From Streptomyces sp. A0642 (GTDB lineage Bacteria; Actinomycetota; Actinomycetes; Streptomycetales; Streptomycetaceae), in assembly GCF_004795105.1 (NCBI RefSeq), contig NZ_SSBL01000001.1, forward strand, positions 558,001-622,000: a stretch of 64,000 bases of DNA, written 5' to 3'. Below are positions 16,707-25,184 of the stretch, piece after piece. The notes below the pieces were generated by a model that saw only the letters and a list, made by a program, of their open reading frames with translations, was not told the DNA's origin and ran no database searches. Each line of letters opens with the position of its first letter. Position 1 is the stretch's first letter. Position numbers and translations under genes: made by a program.

Positions 16707-17651
16707 TCAGCCCGCCGCAGTCTGCGCGTCCAGCGCGGCGAACAGCCAGTCGTGCGCGGACCCGGGGGTCGGCTCCGGCGGGCCGCCCGGAGCGGTGATC
16801 ACGTCGGCCGTCAGCTCCCAGTACCGGTCGATCCGCGGGTCCGCGGCGAGCTGACCGGCGAGCCGCCTGCGGAAAGCCGGGGTGTCCCGGCTGCCGTACG
16901 CGCGCGCGTAGGCGTCCACGAAACTGTCCAGCTCCTCACCCGGGCGGGGTGCGCCGCCCTCGCGCAGCCGGGCGCCCGCCAGCTCGTACGCCTGGGCGAG
17001 ACCCGCGTACAGAACCGCTGACGCGCGGGCTCCGGAGCCCTTGTGCGCCTCGGGCTGGGGCTGCTCGCCGCCCGTGCACGGACGGGTGACGAGTGCGTTC
17101 AGCCGGGCGAAGGCCAGCACCTGGGCCGGGTCCGGGTCGTCGGGGGGCCGGGCCACCGCCACCTCCAGGAACGCGGTCCTCGCCCGGGCCGGCATCCGCG
17201 GCGGCAGCCAGGCCCGCCAGAAGCGGGCCATCGGGGCCGTGCTCGGCGGGGCGGCCACCGCCCCGATCAGGCGCAACCGGTCGGCCCGCTCCCCGGGCGG
17301 GCACTCCAGCACCAGCCGCATCCCCGCCTCGCGCCAGCGCAGGGCTGTCAGCTGCGAGCCGAGATCCCGCAATTGCCCGGCGACGGCGTCCTCCAGTGCC
17401 CCCTGTGCCCCGTCCGCCTCCTCGTCGAGCACGCGCCGCACCTCGCGCACCGGCAGCCCGAGGGTGCGAAGGGAGCGGAGGAGACGCAGCCGGTCGAGGG
17501 CGTCCGGGCCGTAACGGCGGTGCCCGCCCGCGCTGCGGGAGGCCTCCGGCAGCAGGCCGTTGTCGGAGTAGAAGCGGACGGCCTTGACGGTGACGCCCGC
17601 GCGCTCGGCGAGCTCGCCGATGCTGCACAGGCCGTCGGGCGGCGTGAACAC
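16707..17651 (-). CDS. MerR-family transcriptional regulator
   Basis: A 314-residue protein with an N-terminal MerR winged HTH (SIGELAERAGVTVKAVRFYSDNGLLPEASR, ending in GGHRRYG). This is followed by a dimer helix and a long C-terminal domain (about 120-314) of unknown ligand. No metal-binding cysteine cluster is present, so an organic ligand is likelier. It is divergent from the tandem alpha/beta-hydrolase gene at 17748, with a 96-nt intergenic region, and is its probable regulator. Confidence 0.9.
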   Translation of the reverse strand: MFTPPDGLCSIGELAERAGVTVKAVRFYSDNGLLPEASRSAGGHRRYGPDALDRLRLLRSLRTLGLPVREVRRVLDEEADGAQGALEDAVAGQLRDLGSQLTALRWREAGMRLVLECPPGERADRLRLIGAVAAPPSTAPMARFWRAWLPPRMPARARTAFLEVAVARPPDDPDPAQVLAFARLNALVTRPCTGGEQPQPEAHKGSGARASAVLYAGLAQAYELAGARLREGGAPRPGEELDSFVDAYARAYGSRDTPAFRRRLAGQLAADPRIDRYWELTADVITAPGGPPEPTPGSAHDWLFAALDAQTAAG

Positions 17652-17747
17652 TTGAACCTCCCTCTGAGGGAGCTTCTACGGTACCGGCGACGGCGGCCGG
17701 GATGATCGGGACCGGTCCGCCGACGACGGATCGCAGAGGAGAGGCTC

Positions 17748-19274
17748 ATGACCGAATTCATCCTGGTGTCAGGCATGTTCACCGGCCCCCACGTGTGGGA
17801 GGAAACCGCTGCCCGCCTGGCCTCCGCGGGCGCCGGTGTGCGCACGGCGGCCCTCACCGGTCTCGGCGGGCGGCGGGGCGAGGGGACGGCGGGCATCGAC
17901 CTGGAGACGCACATCGGAGATGTGCTCGCGCTGATCGACGCGGTGGGCGCCGAGTCCGGCCCGGACCGGGAGATCGTGCTCGTGGGGCACGGCTACGGGG
18001 TCCACGCGGTGCTGGGCGCCGCCGACCGTCGCCCGGAGCGCATCGGCCGGATCGTCTGCGTGGACACGGGGCCGGGCCAGGACGGAGCGCCCGCGCTGGC
18101 CGCCGTTCCCGACCGGTCCGTGCGCGAGGAGGTGGCCGGGCGGGCCGGTGCGGAGAGGGACGGCGGGGGTCTGGCCGCCCCGGCCCGCGAGGAGTGGCAG
18201 CGCTGGGGGAGCACCGCGGGCATCCCCGAAGCGGCGCTGGACCGCCTGACCGCCCTCGCCTCGCCGCAGCCCCTCGGCACCCTGCTCCAGCCGCTGCGGC
18301 TGACCGGCAGGGCGGCGTCGCTGCCCGTGACCGGGGTGCTGTGCACGGCCAACGGCTCGACGATCGAGATGGTCCAGCGGCGGGTGGACCTCGGCGACCC
18401 CGCCTTCCAGCCGCTGGCCGCACCTCAGGTGTCCTTCTTCGAACTGCCCACCGGCCACTGGCCGATGCTGTCCCTGCCGGCCGAGCTGGCCGAGGACCTG
18501 CTGCGGGCGGCGGCGGGCGAAGGACACCGGCTGGTCCCACCCGGCTCCTCCGAACCGCCCGCGCACCTGCGGCCGTTCCTGCTGGACCTCCCCCAACTGC
18601 CGTGCGAGCGGACCGGGAACGTCGACCTGTACGTGCCCGACGCCGACGGTCCCCGGCCTGCCGTGGTGTTCGTCCACGGCGGCCCGGTGCCTGCCGGGGC
18701 CCTGCCGACGCCACGGGACTGGCCGGTCCTCCAGGGCTACGCGCGATACGCCGCGAGGGAGGGCGCGGTCGGGGTGACGCTCGATCACCGTCTGCACGAC
18801 ATGACCGACTACCCGCGCGCCGCCGCGGACGTGGCCGCCGCGGTCGAGCGTGTCCGGGCCGATCCGCGGGTGGACGCGGACCGGATCGCGCTGTGGTTCT
18901 TCTCGGGCGGCGGCCTCATCGCGGCGGACTGGCTGAGGCGGCCGCCGGCCTGGCTGCGCGCGCTGGCGGCCTCCTACCCGGTGCTCGCCCCGCAGGCGGG
19001 CTGGGGCCTGGTCGACAGCCGGTTCCGCCCGGTGGACGCGGTGGCGGGCGCGGGCACCCTGCCCCTTCTCATCACGCGGGCAGGGCGTGAAGCGCCCGAG
19101 ATCGCCGTCACCGTCGAGGAGTTCCTGACCGCGGCCGGCCGGTGCGGGGCCCACGTCGAGGTGGTCGACGTACCTCACGGCCGCCACGCGTTCGAGACCC
19201 TCGACCCGACGGAGGAGTCGCGCGAGGCCGTGCACCGCGCGATGCGCTGGGTGAGGGGCCGTCTGTCCGTCTGA
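17748..19274 (+). CDS. Tandem two-domain alpha/beta hydrolase with degenerate N-terminal nucleophile
   Basis: A 508-residue protein joining two alpha/beta-hydrolase domains. The N-terminal one (about 1-255) looks like MenH/salicylate-esterase-type hydrolases, but its nucleophile elbow reads GHGYG (near 79) where GHSYG is expected, so the serine is replaced by glycine. Its His (TGHWPM) remains. The C-terminal domain (about 280-508) has the oxyanion motif VHGG, a serine in FFSGGG near 382 and a His in HGRHAFE, so it can be active. It is divergent from a MerR gene. A fusion through assembly error is unlikely because the linker is in frame with normal codon use. Confidence 0.82.
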   Translation: MTEFILVSGMFTGPHVWEETAARLASAGAGVRTAALTGLGGRRGEGTAGIDLETHIGDVLALIDAVGAESGPDREIVLVGHGYGVHAVLGAADRRPERIGRIVCVDTGPGQDGAPALAAVPDRSVREEVAGRAGAERDGGGLAAPAREEWQRWGSTAGIPEAALDRLTALASPQPLGTLLQPLRLTGRAASLPVTGVLCTANGSTIEMVQRRVDLGDPAFQPLAAPQVSFFELPTGHWPMLSLPAELAEDLLRAAAGEGHRLVPPGSSEPPAHLRPFLLDLPQLPCERTGNVDLYVPDADGPRPAVVFVHGGPVPAGALPTPRDWPVLQGYARYAAREGAVGVTLDHRLHDMTDYPRAAADVAAAVERVRADPRVDADRIALWFFSGGGLIAADWLRRPPAWLRALAASYPVLAPQAGWGLVDSRFRPVDAVAGAGTLPLLITRAGREAPEIAVTVEEFLTAAGRCGAHVEVVDVPHGRHAFETLDPTEESREAVHRAMRWVRGRLSV

Positions 19275-19454
19275 GCGGCCCGCGGGGCGCGCCGGAACGG
19301 GCGTACTCATGGCGGGGGCGGAGCGCTTCCCGCGAGGACTTCACGGTCCATCTGTTCTTTTCGTGCATACGTCCGGACGGCTCGGGCAGGCGACCGGAAG
19401 CCACGAAAGACGGAGGCCGGTCAGTGAGCGGGCTTCCCCGGCGACAGGTGAGGG

Positions 19455-19754
19455 ATGAGTACGGAGAAGGACAGCGAAAAGGAGCACGACGAAAAGCGCA
19501 TCGACGTTCCCACCGCCATGCGAAATGCCTCGGCGCAGCTCACGGAACTGCTGCGGTGCGAGCCGGGGTCGGTCTCCTCGGTGAAGGCGACCGACGACGG
19601 CTGGACGGCGGATGTGGAAGTGGTCGAGGTGGAGAGAGTGCCGGACACCATGAGCGTGATGGCCTCCTACCGGGTGCAACTCGACCCCCAGGGAAGGCTG
19701 ATGTCCTACGAAAGGCTGCGGCGTTATGCCAGAGGTCAGATAGACCGGCGCTGA
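19455..19754 (+). CDS. gvpO: Gas vesicle protein GvpO
   Basis: A 99-residue protein matching GvpO: charged N-terminus, then [23 protein letters not shown], a [14 protein letters not shown] strand and a Y-x-V-x-L-D-x-x-G-x-x-x-S-Y-x-R-x-x-R-Y end. GvpO is needed for gas-vesicle formation in haloarchaea and heads the actinomycete gvp cluster. It is the first gene of the run gvpO-A-F-G-Y-Z-J-L-S-K. A GGTGAGGG sits directly before the ATG. Confidence 0.92.
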   Translation: MSTEKDSEKEHDEKRIDVPTAMRNASAQLTELLRCEPGSVSSVKATDDGWTADVEVVEVERVPDTMSVMASYRVQLDPQGRLMSYERLRRYARGQIDRR

Positions 19755-19774
19755 ATTCCGGCGTCAGAAGGAAC

Positions 19775-19802
19775 GAAGATCACCGAACGGAAGATCACCG
19801 AA
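19775..19802 (+). repeat. 15-nt-period direct repeat before gvpA
   Basis: GAAGATCACCGAA occurs twice (19775-19787 and 19790-19802) in the 59-nt gap between gvpO and gvpA, the second copy running into the gvpA Shine-Dalgarno AAAGGAG. It may affect gvpA mRNA processing or translation, or be a regulator site. Confidence 0.6.
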
Positions 19803-19813
19803 AGGAGTTCCCC

Positions 19814-20248
19814 ATGACACTCGTGCAGCAGAGCAATGCCACGTCCGGCGGGAGCGGCTCGGGAAATCTCTACGACGTACTCGAGCTCATACTCGACCGC
19901 GGTCTGGTCATCGACGCATTCGTCCGCGTGTCCCTGGTCGGCATCGAAATCCTGAAAATCGATGTCCGGGTGGTGGTCGCCAGTGTCGACACCTACCTGC
20001 GGTTCGCCGAGGCGTGCAACCGGCTCGACCTCGAGTCCGGCCGCAAGGCGCCGAGCCAGCTCACCGACCTGGTCGGCGACATGACGGAGAGCGGCGCCAA
20101 GGGCAAGTCCAAGGGTGCGCTGAGCGGTGCCGTCGAGGCGTTCAGCGAGTCGTTGCAGGGCAAGCGCGACGAGCCCGAGGAGGAGCCCCGCAAGCGCCCG
20201 GCCCGCAAGTCCACGTCCAGCCGTCAGACCCAGCGACGCGAGGAGTAA
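19814..20248 (+). CDS. gvpA: Gas vesicle structural protein GvpA with extended charged tail
   Basis: A 144-residue protein. Residues about 18-75 are the conserved GvpA shell core ([18 protein letters not shown], then [25 protein letters not shown]), which forms the ribbed protein wall. After the core comes about 65 residues rich in Lys, Arg, Glu and Ser. Ordinary cyanobacterial GvpA is about 70 residues, so the tail doubles the protein. AAAGGAG lies 7 nt before the ATG. The open frame upstream to 19142 is a shadow. Confidence 0.95.
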   Translation: MTLVQQSNATSGGSGSGNLYDVLELILDRGLVIDAFVRVSLVGIEILKIDVRVVVASVDTYLRFAEACNRLDLESGRKAPSQLTDLVGDMTESGAKGKSKGALSGAVEAFSESLQGKRDEPEEEPRKRPARKSTSSRQTQRREE

Positions 20249-20250
20249 CG

Positions 20251-20961
20251 GTGTCCACCTACATCTACGCCATCACCGCCGCCGACCACCCGCTGCCGCT
20301 GAACGGCCTGCACGGCGTGGGCGAACCGCCCTCGGCGCTGCGCACCGTGCGCACCGGCCGGCTGGCCGCCGTGGTCAGTGACGCGCCCCCCGGGCTCCGC
20401 GCCAAGCGACGCGACGTCATGGCCCATCAGAGCGTGCTGGAGACGCTGATGGCCGGCGGCGCGACCCTGCCCATGCGCTTCGGCCTGGTGGGCCCCGGTG
20501 ACGAGGAGGTCACCGCGGTCCTGGACCGGGAAGCCGACACGTACGCCGAGCGGCTGGCGGAACTGGACGGCCGGGTGGAGTACAACCTCAAGGCCGGCCG
20601 GGACGAGGACGACCTCCTGCGGGAGATCATGGCCGAGTGCGACGGGATACGGCAGCTCAACGAGCGGGCGCGCGCCGAGGGCCGTCATGACGACCGGGTC
20701 GCCCTGGGAGAGGCCGTGGCCCAGGAGGTGGCCGCCCGCCACCGGAAGGAGGCCGAGGAGGTGGCGGGCCGGCTGGCGCCCGTCGTCACCGGGTGCTCCC
20801 AGGCGGATCCGGCTCCCCAGCACTTCCTCAACCTGTCCTTCCTCGTCCCCCGTGCGGAGACCGAGACCTTCGTGGCAGCCGTCCGGCGCGAGGCCGACCA
20901 GCGGGGCGACGCGTACGAGTTCACGCTGACCGGTCCGCTGCCCCCGTACAGCTTCGTCTGA
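20251..20961 (+). CDS. gvpF: Gas vesicle protein GvpF (GvpF/L family)
   Basis: A 236-residue protein with the GvpF/L pattern: N-terminal Y-I-Y-A-I-T strand, VVSDAP, the V-L-E-x-L-M-A-x-x-x-x-L-P-M-R-F-G motif, a charged helical middle and the C-terminal F-L-N-L-S-F-L-V and T-L-T-G-P-L-P-P-Y-S-F-V. Family members are minor vesicle proteins thought to nucleate assembly with GvpA. The GTG at 20251 starts 2 nt after the gvpA stop, with GAGGAG overlapping the end of gvpA. Confidence 0.94.
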   Translation: MSTYIYAITAADHPLPLNGLHGVGEPPSALRTVRTGRLAAVVSDAPPGLRAKRRDVMAHQSVLETLMAGGATLPMRFGLVGPGDEEVTAVLDREADTYAERLAELDGRVEYNLKAGRDEDDLLREIMAECDGIRQLNERARAEGRHDDRVALGEAVAQEVAARHRKEAEEVAGRLAPVVTGCSQADPAPQHFLNLSFLVPRAETETFVAAVRREADQRGDAYEFTLTGPLPPYSFV

Positions 20962-21009
20962 CGGCGGCCCGTACGGCTCCCCGGAGCCGGAGGGAGGTGA
21001 TCAGCCTTC

Positions 21010-21267
21010 ATGGGCTTCATCACCGGCATCCTGACCCTGCCGCTGGCTCCCGTCCGGGGCACGGCCTGGGTCCTCGACCAGGTCGTCCACGCCGCCGAGG
21101 AGGAGTTCTACAACCCCGAGCCGGTGCGCGCCCAGCTCGCGCAACTGGAACGGGACCTGAACAACGGCCTCATCGACGACGAGGAGTTCGACCGGCGCGA
21201 GGACGAACTCCTCGACCGGCTCGATGAGATCGAGGAGTACCGACGCAGTACACGGCAGACACCGTGA
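21010..21267 (+). CDS. gvpG: Gas vesicle protein GvpG
   Basis: An 85-residue protein with the GvpG signature: hydrophobic start G-F-I-T-G-I-L-T-L-P-L-A-P-V-R-G, then EEEFYNPEPVRAQLAQLE and a helical, highly acidic second half (GLIDDEEFDRREDELLDRLDEI). It is a minor assembly protein. It is preceded by a near-perfect extended Shine-Dalgarno (GGAGGTGATC) about 10 nt before the ATG, unusually strong for this cluster. Confidence 0.93.
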   Translation: MGFITGILTLPLAPVRGTAWVLDQVVHAAEEEFYNPEPVRAQLAQLERDLNNGLIDDEEFDRREDELLDRLDEIEEYRRSTRQTP

Positions 21268-21317
21268 CCCACACCCACACCTACACGTGACCGGGGGAGA
21301 TTCGAGGTGCATCGACG

Positions 21318-21905
21318 ATGACACAGCATGCCAAGATCGGCGCCGCTCTGGTAGGGGGATACCTGCTGGGGCGTACCAAGAAGGCCAAACTCGCCCTGGG
21401 ATTCGGGATGTTCCTCATAGGCAAGAAGATCGATCTCGACCCGCGGCAGATCGGCAGAATGCTGGCCGACTCACCGGTTCTGGGTTCTCTCAACGACCAG
21501 GTCCGCAAGGAGCTGGTGGACGCCACCAGAACGGCGGCCACCAAGGCCGTCACCCAGCGGGCCGGCAGCCTCGCCGACTCGCTGCAGAAGCGCACCCGGG
21601 CCCTGGGGACCGGTCCGGAGAACGACGACGAGGACGCGTACGAGCCCGAGGACGAGGCGGAGTACGAGGACGAGGCGGACCAGGACGAGGGCGAGGAGCG
21701 AGAGCCCGCCCCGCGCAAGGCCGCCGCGAAGTCCGGGTCCAAGGCCGCCGCCTCGAAGAGCCGGTCCTCGTCCGGTACCGGCAGGTCCGGGAGCAGGTCC
21801 GGGAGTACGGGCAAGTCCTCCGCCCCGGCGCGCAAGCGCACGGGAGCCGCCCGTAAGACCGCGGCCTCCGGCGCCCGCAAGGCCCGGGGAGGCGACGATG
21901 CCTGA
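21318..21905 (+). CDS. gvpY: Actinomycete gas-vesicle-cluster protein GvpY
   Basis: A 195-residue protein found at the gvpY position of the Streptomyces gvp order. Residues about 8-35 contain a glycine-rich hydrophobic segment (IGAALVGGYLLGRTKKAKLA, then LGFGMFLIGKK), possibly a membrane or vesicle anchor. The middle (about 100-130) is a run of Glu/Asp, and the end (about 135-195) is rich in Lys, Ala, Ser and Gly with K-S-x-S-x-x-S-G repeats, resembling histone-H1-type tails. Its function is not established. It overlaps gvpZ by 8 nt. Confidence 0.78.
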   Translation: MTQHAKIGAALVGGYLLGRTKKAKLALGFGMFLIGKKIDLDPRQIGRMLADSPVLGSLNDQVRKELVDATRTAATKAVTQRAGSLADSLQKRTRALGTGPENDDEDAYEPEDEAEYEDEADQDEGEEREPAPRKAAAKSGSKAAASKSRSSSGTGRSGSRSGSTGKSSAPARKRTGAARKTAASGARKARGGDDA

Positions 21906-23085
21906 ATCCGCACGTGGCGGCATCAAGGACGCCGTGCTCGCGAACCCGGCCACCGACCGCCTCAAGGACGAGCTGCAGAACTACCTGCGGACCCGGGCGG
22001 AACACACCGTGACCCAGCTGGGCCATCGCCTGGGCGAGTCGGTGTCCAAGCTCGCGGAGCCGGGCAGCGGGGGCGGCGCACTCAAGGGCCTCGCCAAGGG
22101 CGGCAAGGCCCTCGGTGAAGGCAAGTCCCCCGCTCAGGCCGCCCTGACCGCCGGCGCCTCCCACCTCAAGGACACCGTCAAGGACAAGGTGAAGGGCTGG
22201 TTCGGCAAGGGGCGCAAGTCCGGCGGCGGCAAGTCCAAGAGCGTCACCGTCGTCGAGGACATCGACGTCGGCGTGCCGGTCCGCGAGGCGTACGACCAGT
22301 GGACGCAGTTCCAGGAGTTCAGCACGTTCGCCAAGGGCGTGGTGAGCGTGGAGAAGGCGGACGACACCACCAGCAACTGGAAGGTGAAGGTCGCCAAGTC
22401 CACCCGCAGTTGGAAGGCGAACGTCACCGAGCAGGTCCCCGACGAGCGCATCACCTGGACCACCGAAGGCGCCAAGGGCACGGTCAAGGGCGTGGTCACC
22501 TTCCACGCCATCACCGAGGATCTCACCCGCGTCCTGCTGGTCCTCGAGTACTTCCCCAAGGGCCTGTTCGAGAAGACCGGCAACATATGGCGCGCCCAGG
22601 GCCGCCGCGCCCGGCTCGACCTCAAGCTCTACCGCAAGTTCCTCATGATGCGCGGCGAGGCGACCGACGGCTGGCGCGGCGAGATCCGTGACGGAGAAGT
22701 CGTCCTCACCCACGACGAAGCGGTCGAAGAGGAAGAGGCGCGGAACGACGAGGGCGCCGGGCCCGACGACGAGCACCCTCGGGACGACGCGGACGAGCGG
22801 GCCGAGGACGAGCCGGCCGAGGACGAGCGGCCGGAGGACGAAGCCGACGGCGCGTACGACGACGAGGAGCCCCCGGCGGACGAGTGGGAGGAGCCGGAGG
22901 ACGCCGAGGACGAGGAGGAGCCCGCGTACGAGGACGCCGCCGACACGGAACAGGACGAGGAAGCGGCGGACGAGGAAGCGGCGGACGAGGACGCCCCCGA
23001 GGCCGAGGAACAGGACGACGAGGCGGAGGAGGAGCCCCGCCCGGCTCGCCGCTCCCGACGCCGTGCGGCACACGCCGACCGGTGA
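21898..23085 (+). CDS. gvpZ: GvpZ-type SRPBCC-domain protein with long acidic tail
   Basis: A 395-residue protein in three parts: an amphipathic Lys-rich N-terminal region (1-110); an SRPBCC/polyketide-cyclase fold at about 115-265 starting VTVVEDIDVGVPVREAYDQW and ending near LFEKTGNIWRAQGRR; and an acidic tail of about 110 residues made mostly of Glu, Asp and Ala, ending in a short Arg cluster. SRPBCC folds bind hydrophobic ligands in a cavity. Its role with gas vesicles is unknown. The 8-nt overlap with gvpY indicates coupling. Confidence 0.8.
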   Translation: MPESARGGIKDAVLANPATDRLKDELQNYLRTRAEHTVTQLGHRLGESVSKLAEPGSGGGALKGLAKGGKALGEGKSPAQAALTAGASHLKDTVKDKVKGWFGKGRKSGGGKSKSVTVVEDIDVGVPVREAYDQWTQFQEFSTFAKGVVSVEKADDTTSNWKVKVAKSTRSWKANVTEQVPDERITWTTEGAKGTVKGVVTFHAITEDLTRVLLVLEYFPKGLFEKTGNIWRAQGRRARLDLKLYRKFLMMRGEATDGWRGEIRDGEVVLTHDEAVEEEEARNDEGAGPDDEHPRDDADERAEDEPAEDERPEDEADGAYDDEEPPADEWEEPEDAEDEEEPAYEDAADTEQDEEAADEEAADEDAPEAEEQDDEAEEEPRPARRSRRRAAHADR

Positions 23086-23138
23086 CTCGAAGACCGCGCA
23101 GGCACCCGCACCGAAACCACGGAAAGGCGTGAGACATC

Positions 23139-23600
23139 GTGTCCGACTCACTCGCCGGCCGGCTGCCAGCCGCCCCCCGGGCCGGCGCCCCGGCGTACGG
23201 GCAGCAGGGCGGGTCGGCCAACCTCGCCGACATCCTGGAACGGGTGCTGGACAAGGGCATCGTCATCGCCGGCGACATCCAGATCAACTTGCTCGACATC
23301 GAGCTGCTCACCATCAAGCTCCGCCTGCTCGTCGCTTCCGTCGACAAGGCGAAGGAGATGGGCATCGACTGGTGGGAGAACGATCCCTCGCTCTCCTCAC
23401 GGGCCCGCCCCCCTCGCGAGACGGAGGGACGCGCCCCGCGCGAGGCCGACGCCCTGGACGGGTCGGGGAGCGAAGCCCTCGCGGCGGAGAACGAGCAGTT
23501 GCGTGCCGAGCTGGCCCGTCTGCGATCGGCCGCGGGGCTCCCGGGGCCCGCTGAGGCCGAGGGGCAGGCCGCTGCGGCCCACCAGGAGGAGGAACGATGA
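23139..23600 (+). CDS. gvpJ: Gas vesicle protein GvpJ (GvpA/J family)
   Basis: A 153-residue protein with a GvpA/J core at about residues 27-75 (LADILERVLDKGIVIAGDIQ, then L-L-D-I-E-L-L-T-I-K-L-R-L-L-V-A-S-V-D-K-A). Unlike GvpA it continues as G-I-D-W-W, typical of GvpJ/M. The C-terminal 75 residues are polar, with a predicted short coiled coil (ALAAENEQLRAELARLRSA). GvpJ is thought to cap the conical vesicle ends. The start is a GTG. The stop overlaps gvpL in an ATGA. Confidence 0.93.
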   Translation: MSDSLAGRLPAAPRAGAPAYGQQGGSANLADILERVLDKGIVIAGDIQINLLDIELLTIKLRLLVASVDKAKEMGIDWWENDPSLSSRARPPRETEGRAPREADALDGSGSEALAAENEQLRAELARLRSAAGLPGPAEAEGQAAAAHQEEER

Positions 23601-24445
23601 GCTCCCTGCCCAACCCACCCGCCGGCTTCACGGACCCGGACGTCGAGGACGTGACGTACGTCTACGCCGTCGGCCGTGACACCCCCGCCCTCCACGGGCT
23701 GGCCGCCCGGCTGCCGGGCGTGGACGGCCGGCCCCTGCGCCCGGTCGGCGGGGGAGGGCTGTGCGCGCTGGTCTCCGCCGTACCGGCGGACACGTTCAGC
23801 GAGGGGGGCCTCACCGCGCAGATGGAGGACCTGGACAGGCTCGAAGCGGTCGCCCGTGCCCACCACGCCGTGGTGGACGCCGCGTTCGCCGAGACGTCGG
23901 TCCTGCCGATGCGGCTGGCCACGGTCTACCTGGACGACGCCCGGGTGGCCGACATGCTGGTCCGGCAACGCAGCGAGTTCCAGGAGCTGTTGGGGCGTTT
24001 GGAAGGCCAGGTCGAGCTGGGGGTGAAGGTGTACGCCGACCCCCGCGCGGTCGCCGCGCCGGAGCCGTCCGCCGGGGCATCCGCGGGCGCCGGGGCGGGC
24101 CGCGCCTATCTGCGGCAGCGCCGGGCGCAGCAGCACAGCAGCCAGGACGCCTACCGGACCGCGTCCGCCCTGGCCGCCCGCGCCGCGCAGGTGGCGGAGA
24201 GCCACGCCACCGCGCGGGCGGTCCACCGTCCGCAACAGGGGCAGCTCGCCTCCCGTCCCGGCGTGAACGTGGCCAACGAGGCCTATCTCGTGCCCCGGGA
24301 ACACACCGAGCGGCTCCGCCAGGAGCTGTCCACGCTGGCCGACGGCGCCCCCGGTGTGTCGGTCGAGGTGACCGGGCCGTGGGCGCCGTACTCGTTCGCC
24401 ACCGCCCTGGCGGCGCACGACACGGACGGCGGTGGGGCGCGATGA
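23597..24445 (+). CDS. gvpL: Gas vesicle protein GvpL (GvpF/L family)
   Basis: A 282-residue second member of the GvpF/L family. It starts with Y-V-Y-A-V-G, has the A-H-H-A-V-V-D-A-A-F-A-E-T-S-V-L-P-M-R-L motif and ends in V-E-V-T-G-P-W-A-P-Y-S-F-A. A longer helical insert (about 150-225, rich in Ala, Gln and Arg) separates it from GvpF. The start (ATGA) overlaps the gvpJ stop and its own stop overlaps gvpS (ATGA), so the three are translationally coupled. Confidence 0.93.
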   Translation: MSSLPNPPAGFTDPDVEDVTYVYAVGRDTPALHGLAARLPGVDGRPLRPVGGGGLCALVSAVPADTFSEGGLTAQMEDLDRLEAVARAHHAVVDAAFAETSVLPMRLATVYLDDARVADMLVRQRSEFQELLGRLEGQVELGVKVYADPRAVAAPEPSAGASAGAGAGRAYLRQRRAQQHSSQDAYRTASALAARAAQVAESHATARAVHRPQQGQLASRPGVNVANEAYLVPREHTERLRQELSTLADGAPGVSVEVTGPWAPYSFATALAAHDTDGGGAR

Positions 24446-24654
24446 CCACGGACCTCGTCGGCGGCGTCCTCGGCGAGGCCGGCCCCCGAAGCGGCCCGCC
24501 CGTCGCGCTGATCGACCTGCTGGACCGCTTGCTGAACGGTGGGGCGGTGCTCACCGGCGATCTCGTGCTGTCCATCGCCGACGTGGACCTCGTCCACATC
24601 AGTCTTCGCGCGGTGATCCGGTCGGTCACCGGTGAGGAGCCGGCCCCGTGGTGA
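24442..24654 (+). CDS. gvpS: Gas vesicle protein GvpS (short GvpA/J-family protein)
   Basis: A 70-residue GvpA-like protein: A-L-I-D-L-L-D-R-L-L-N-G-G-A-V-L-T-G-D, then L-S-I-A-D-V-D-L-V-H-I-S-L-R-A-V-I. It is close to the bare shell core with almost no tail. The ATG at 24442 lies in an ATGA overlap with gvpL, which fixes the start. The longer open frame from 23761 is a shadow of gvpL. GvpS is a minor structural protein of actinomycete and Bacillus-type clusters. Confidence 0.92.
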   Translation: MTTDLVGGVLGEAGPRSGPPVALIDLLDRLLNGGAVLTGDLVLSIADVDLVHISLRAVIRSVTGEEPAPW

Positions 24655-24726
24655 CGTCACGGTCCGGGGGCGCACGGGACGCGAGCAACCTGCCAACCGC
24701 CCGCACACCAGGGGGAGGAGGACACG

Positions 24727-25134
24727 ATGACCCTCATCGATGACGCACGCGGCGCCACGGGCGCCTCCGCCGCACCGGAAGCGGTGGCGCACGCGGCGGC
24801 CCGGGCGTTCGGGCTCAGCCCCGTACCGTCGGACGAGCACGGCCCCTCCGCGGCGGCCCAGCGGCTGCAGACCGACCCGGAGTCCGTGGAGCGGGACCTC
24901 ATGAAGCTGGTGCTCACCATCGTCGAACTGCTTCGCCAGCTCATGGAACGCACCGCGATCCACCGGGTCGACCAGGGCGACCTGAGCGAACCGCAGGAGG
25001 AGCGGATCGGCATGACGCTGATGATCCTGCACGAACGCATGACAGAGCTGTGCGACCGCTACGACCTGACGATGGACGACCTCAACCTCGACCTGGGGCC
25101 GCTCGGCTCCCTGCTTCCGCAGAACGGCGCCTGA
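24727..25134 (+). CDS. gvpK: Gas vesicle protein GvpK
   Basis: A 135-residue protein with the GvpK signature R-L-Q-T-D-P-E-S-V-E-R-D-L-M-K-L-V-L-T-I-V-E-L-L-R-Q-L-M-E-R-T-A-I and then LSEPQEERIGMTLM and a terminal D-L-N-L-D-L-G-P-L-G-S-L-L. It is the last conserved gvp gene. GGGGGAGGA precedes the ATG by about 6 nt. Confidence 0.94.
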   Translation: MTLIDDARGATGASAAPEAVAHAAARAFGLSPVPSDEHGPSAAAQRLQTDPESVERDLMKLVLTIVELLRQLMERTAIHRVDQGDLSEPQEERIGMTLMILHERMTELCDRYDLTMDDLNLDLGPLGSLLPQNGA

Positions 25135-25184
25135 GCGGTTCCGGTCCAGGTTTCATCGCATCACTCAAGGCAAGGAGGAAGGCC

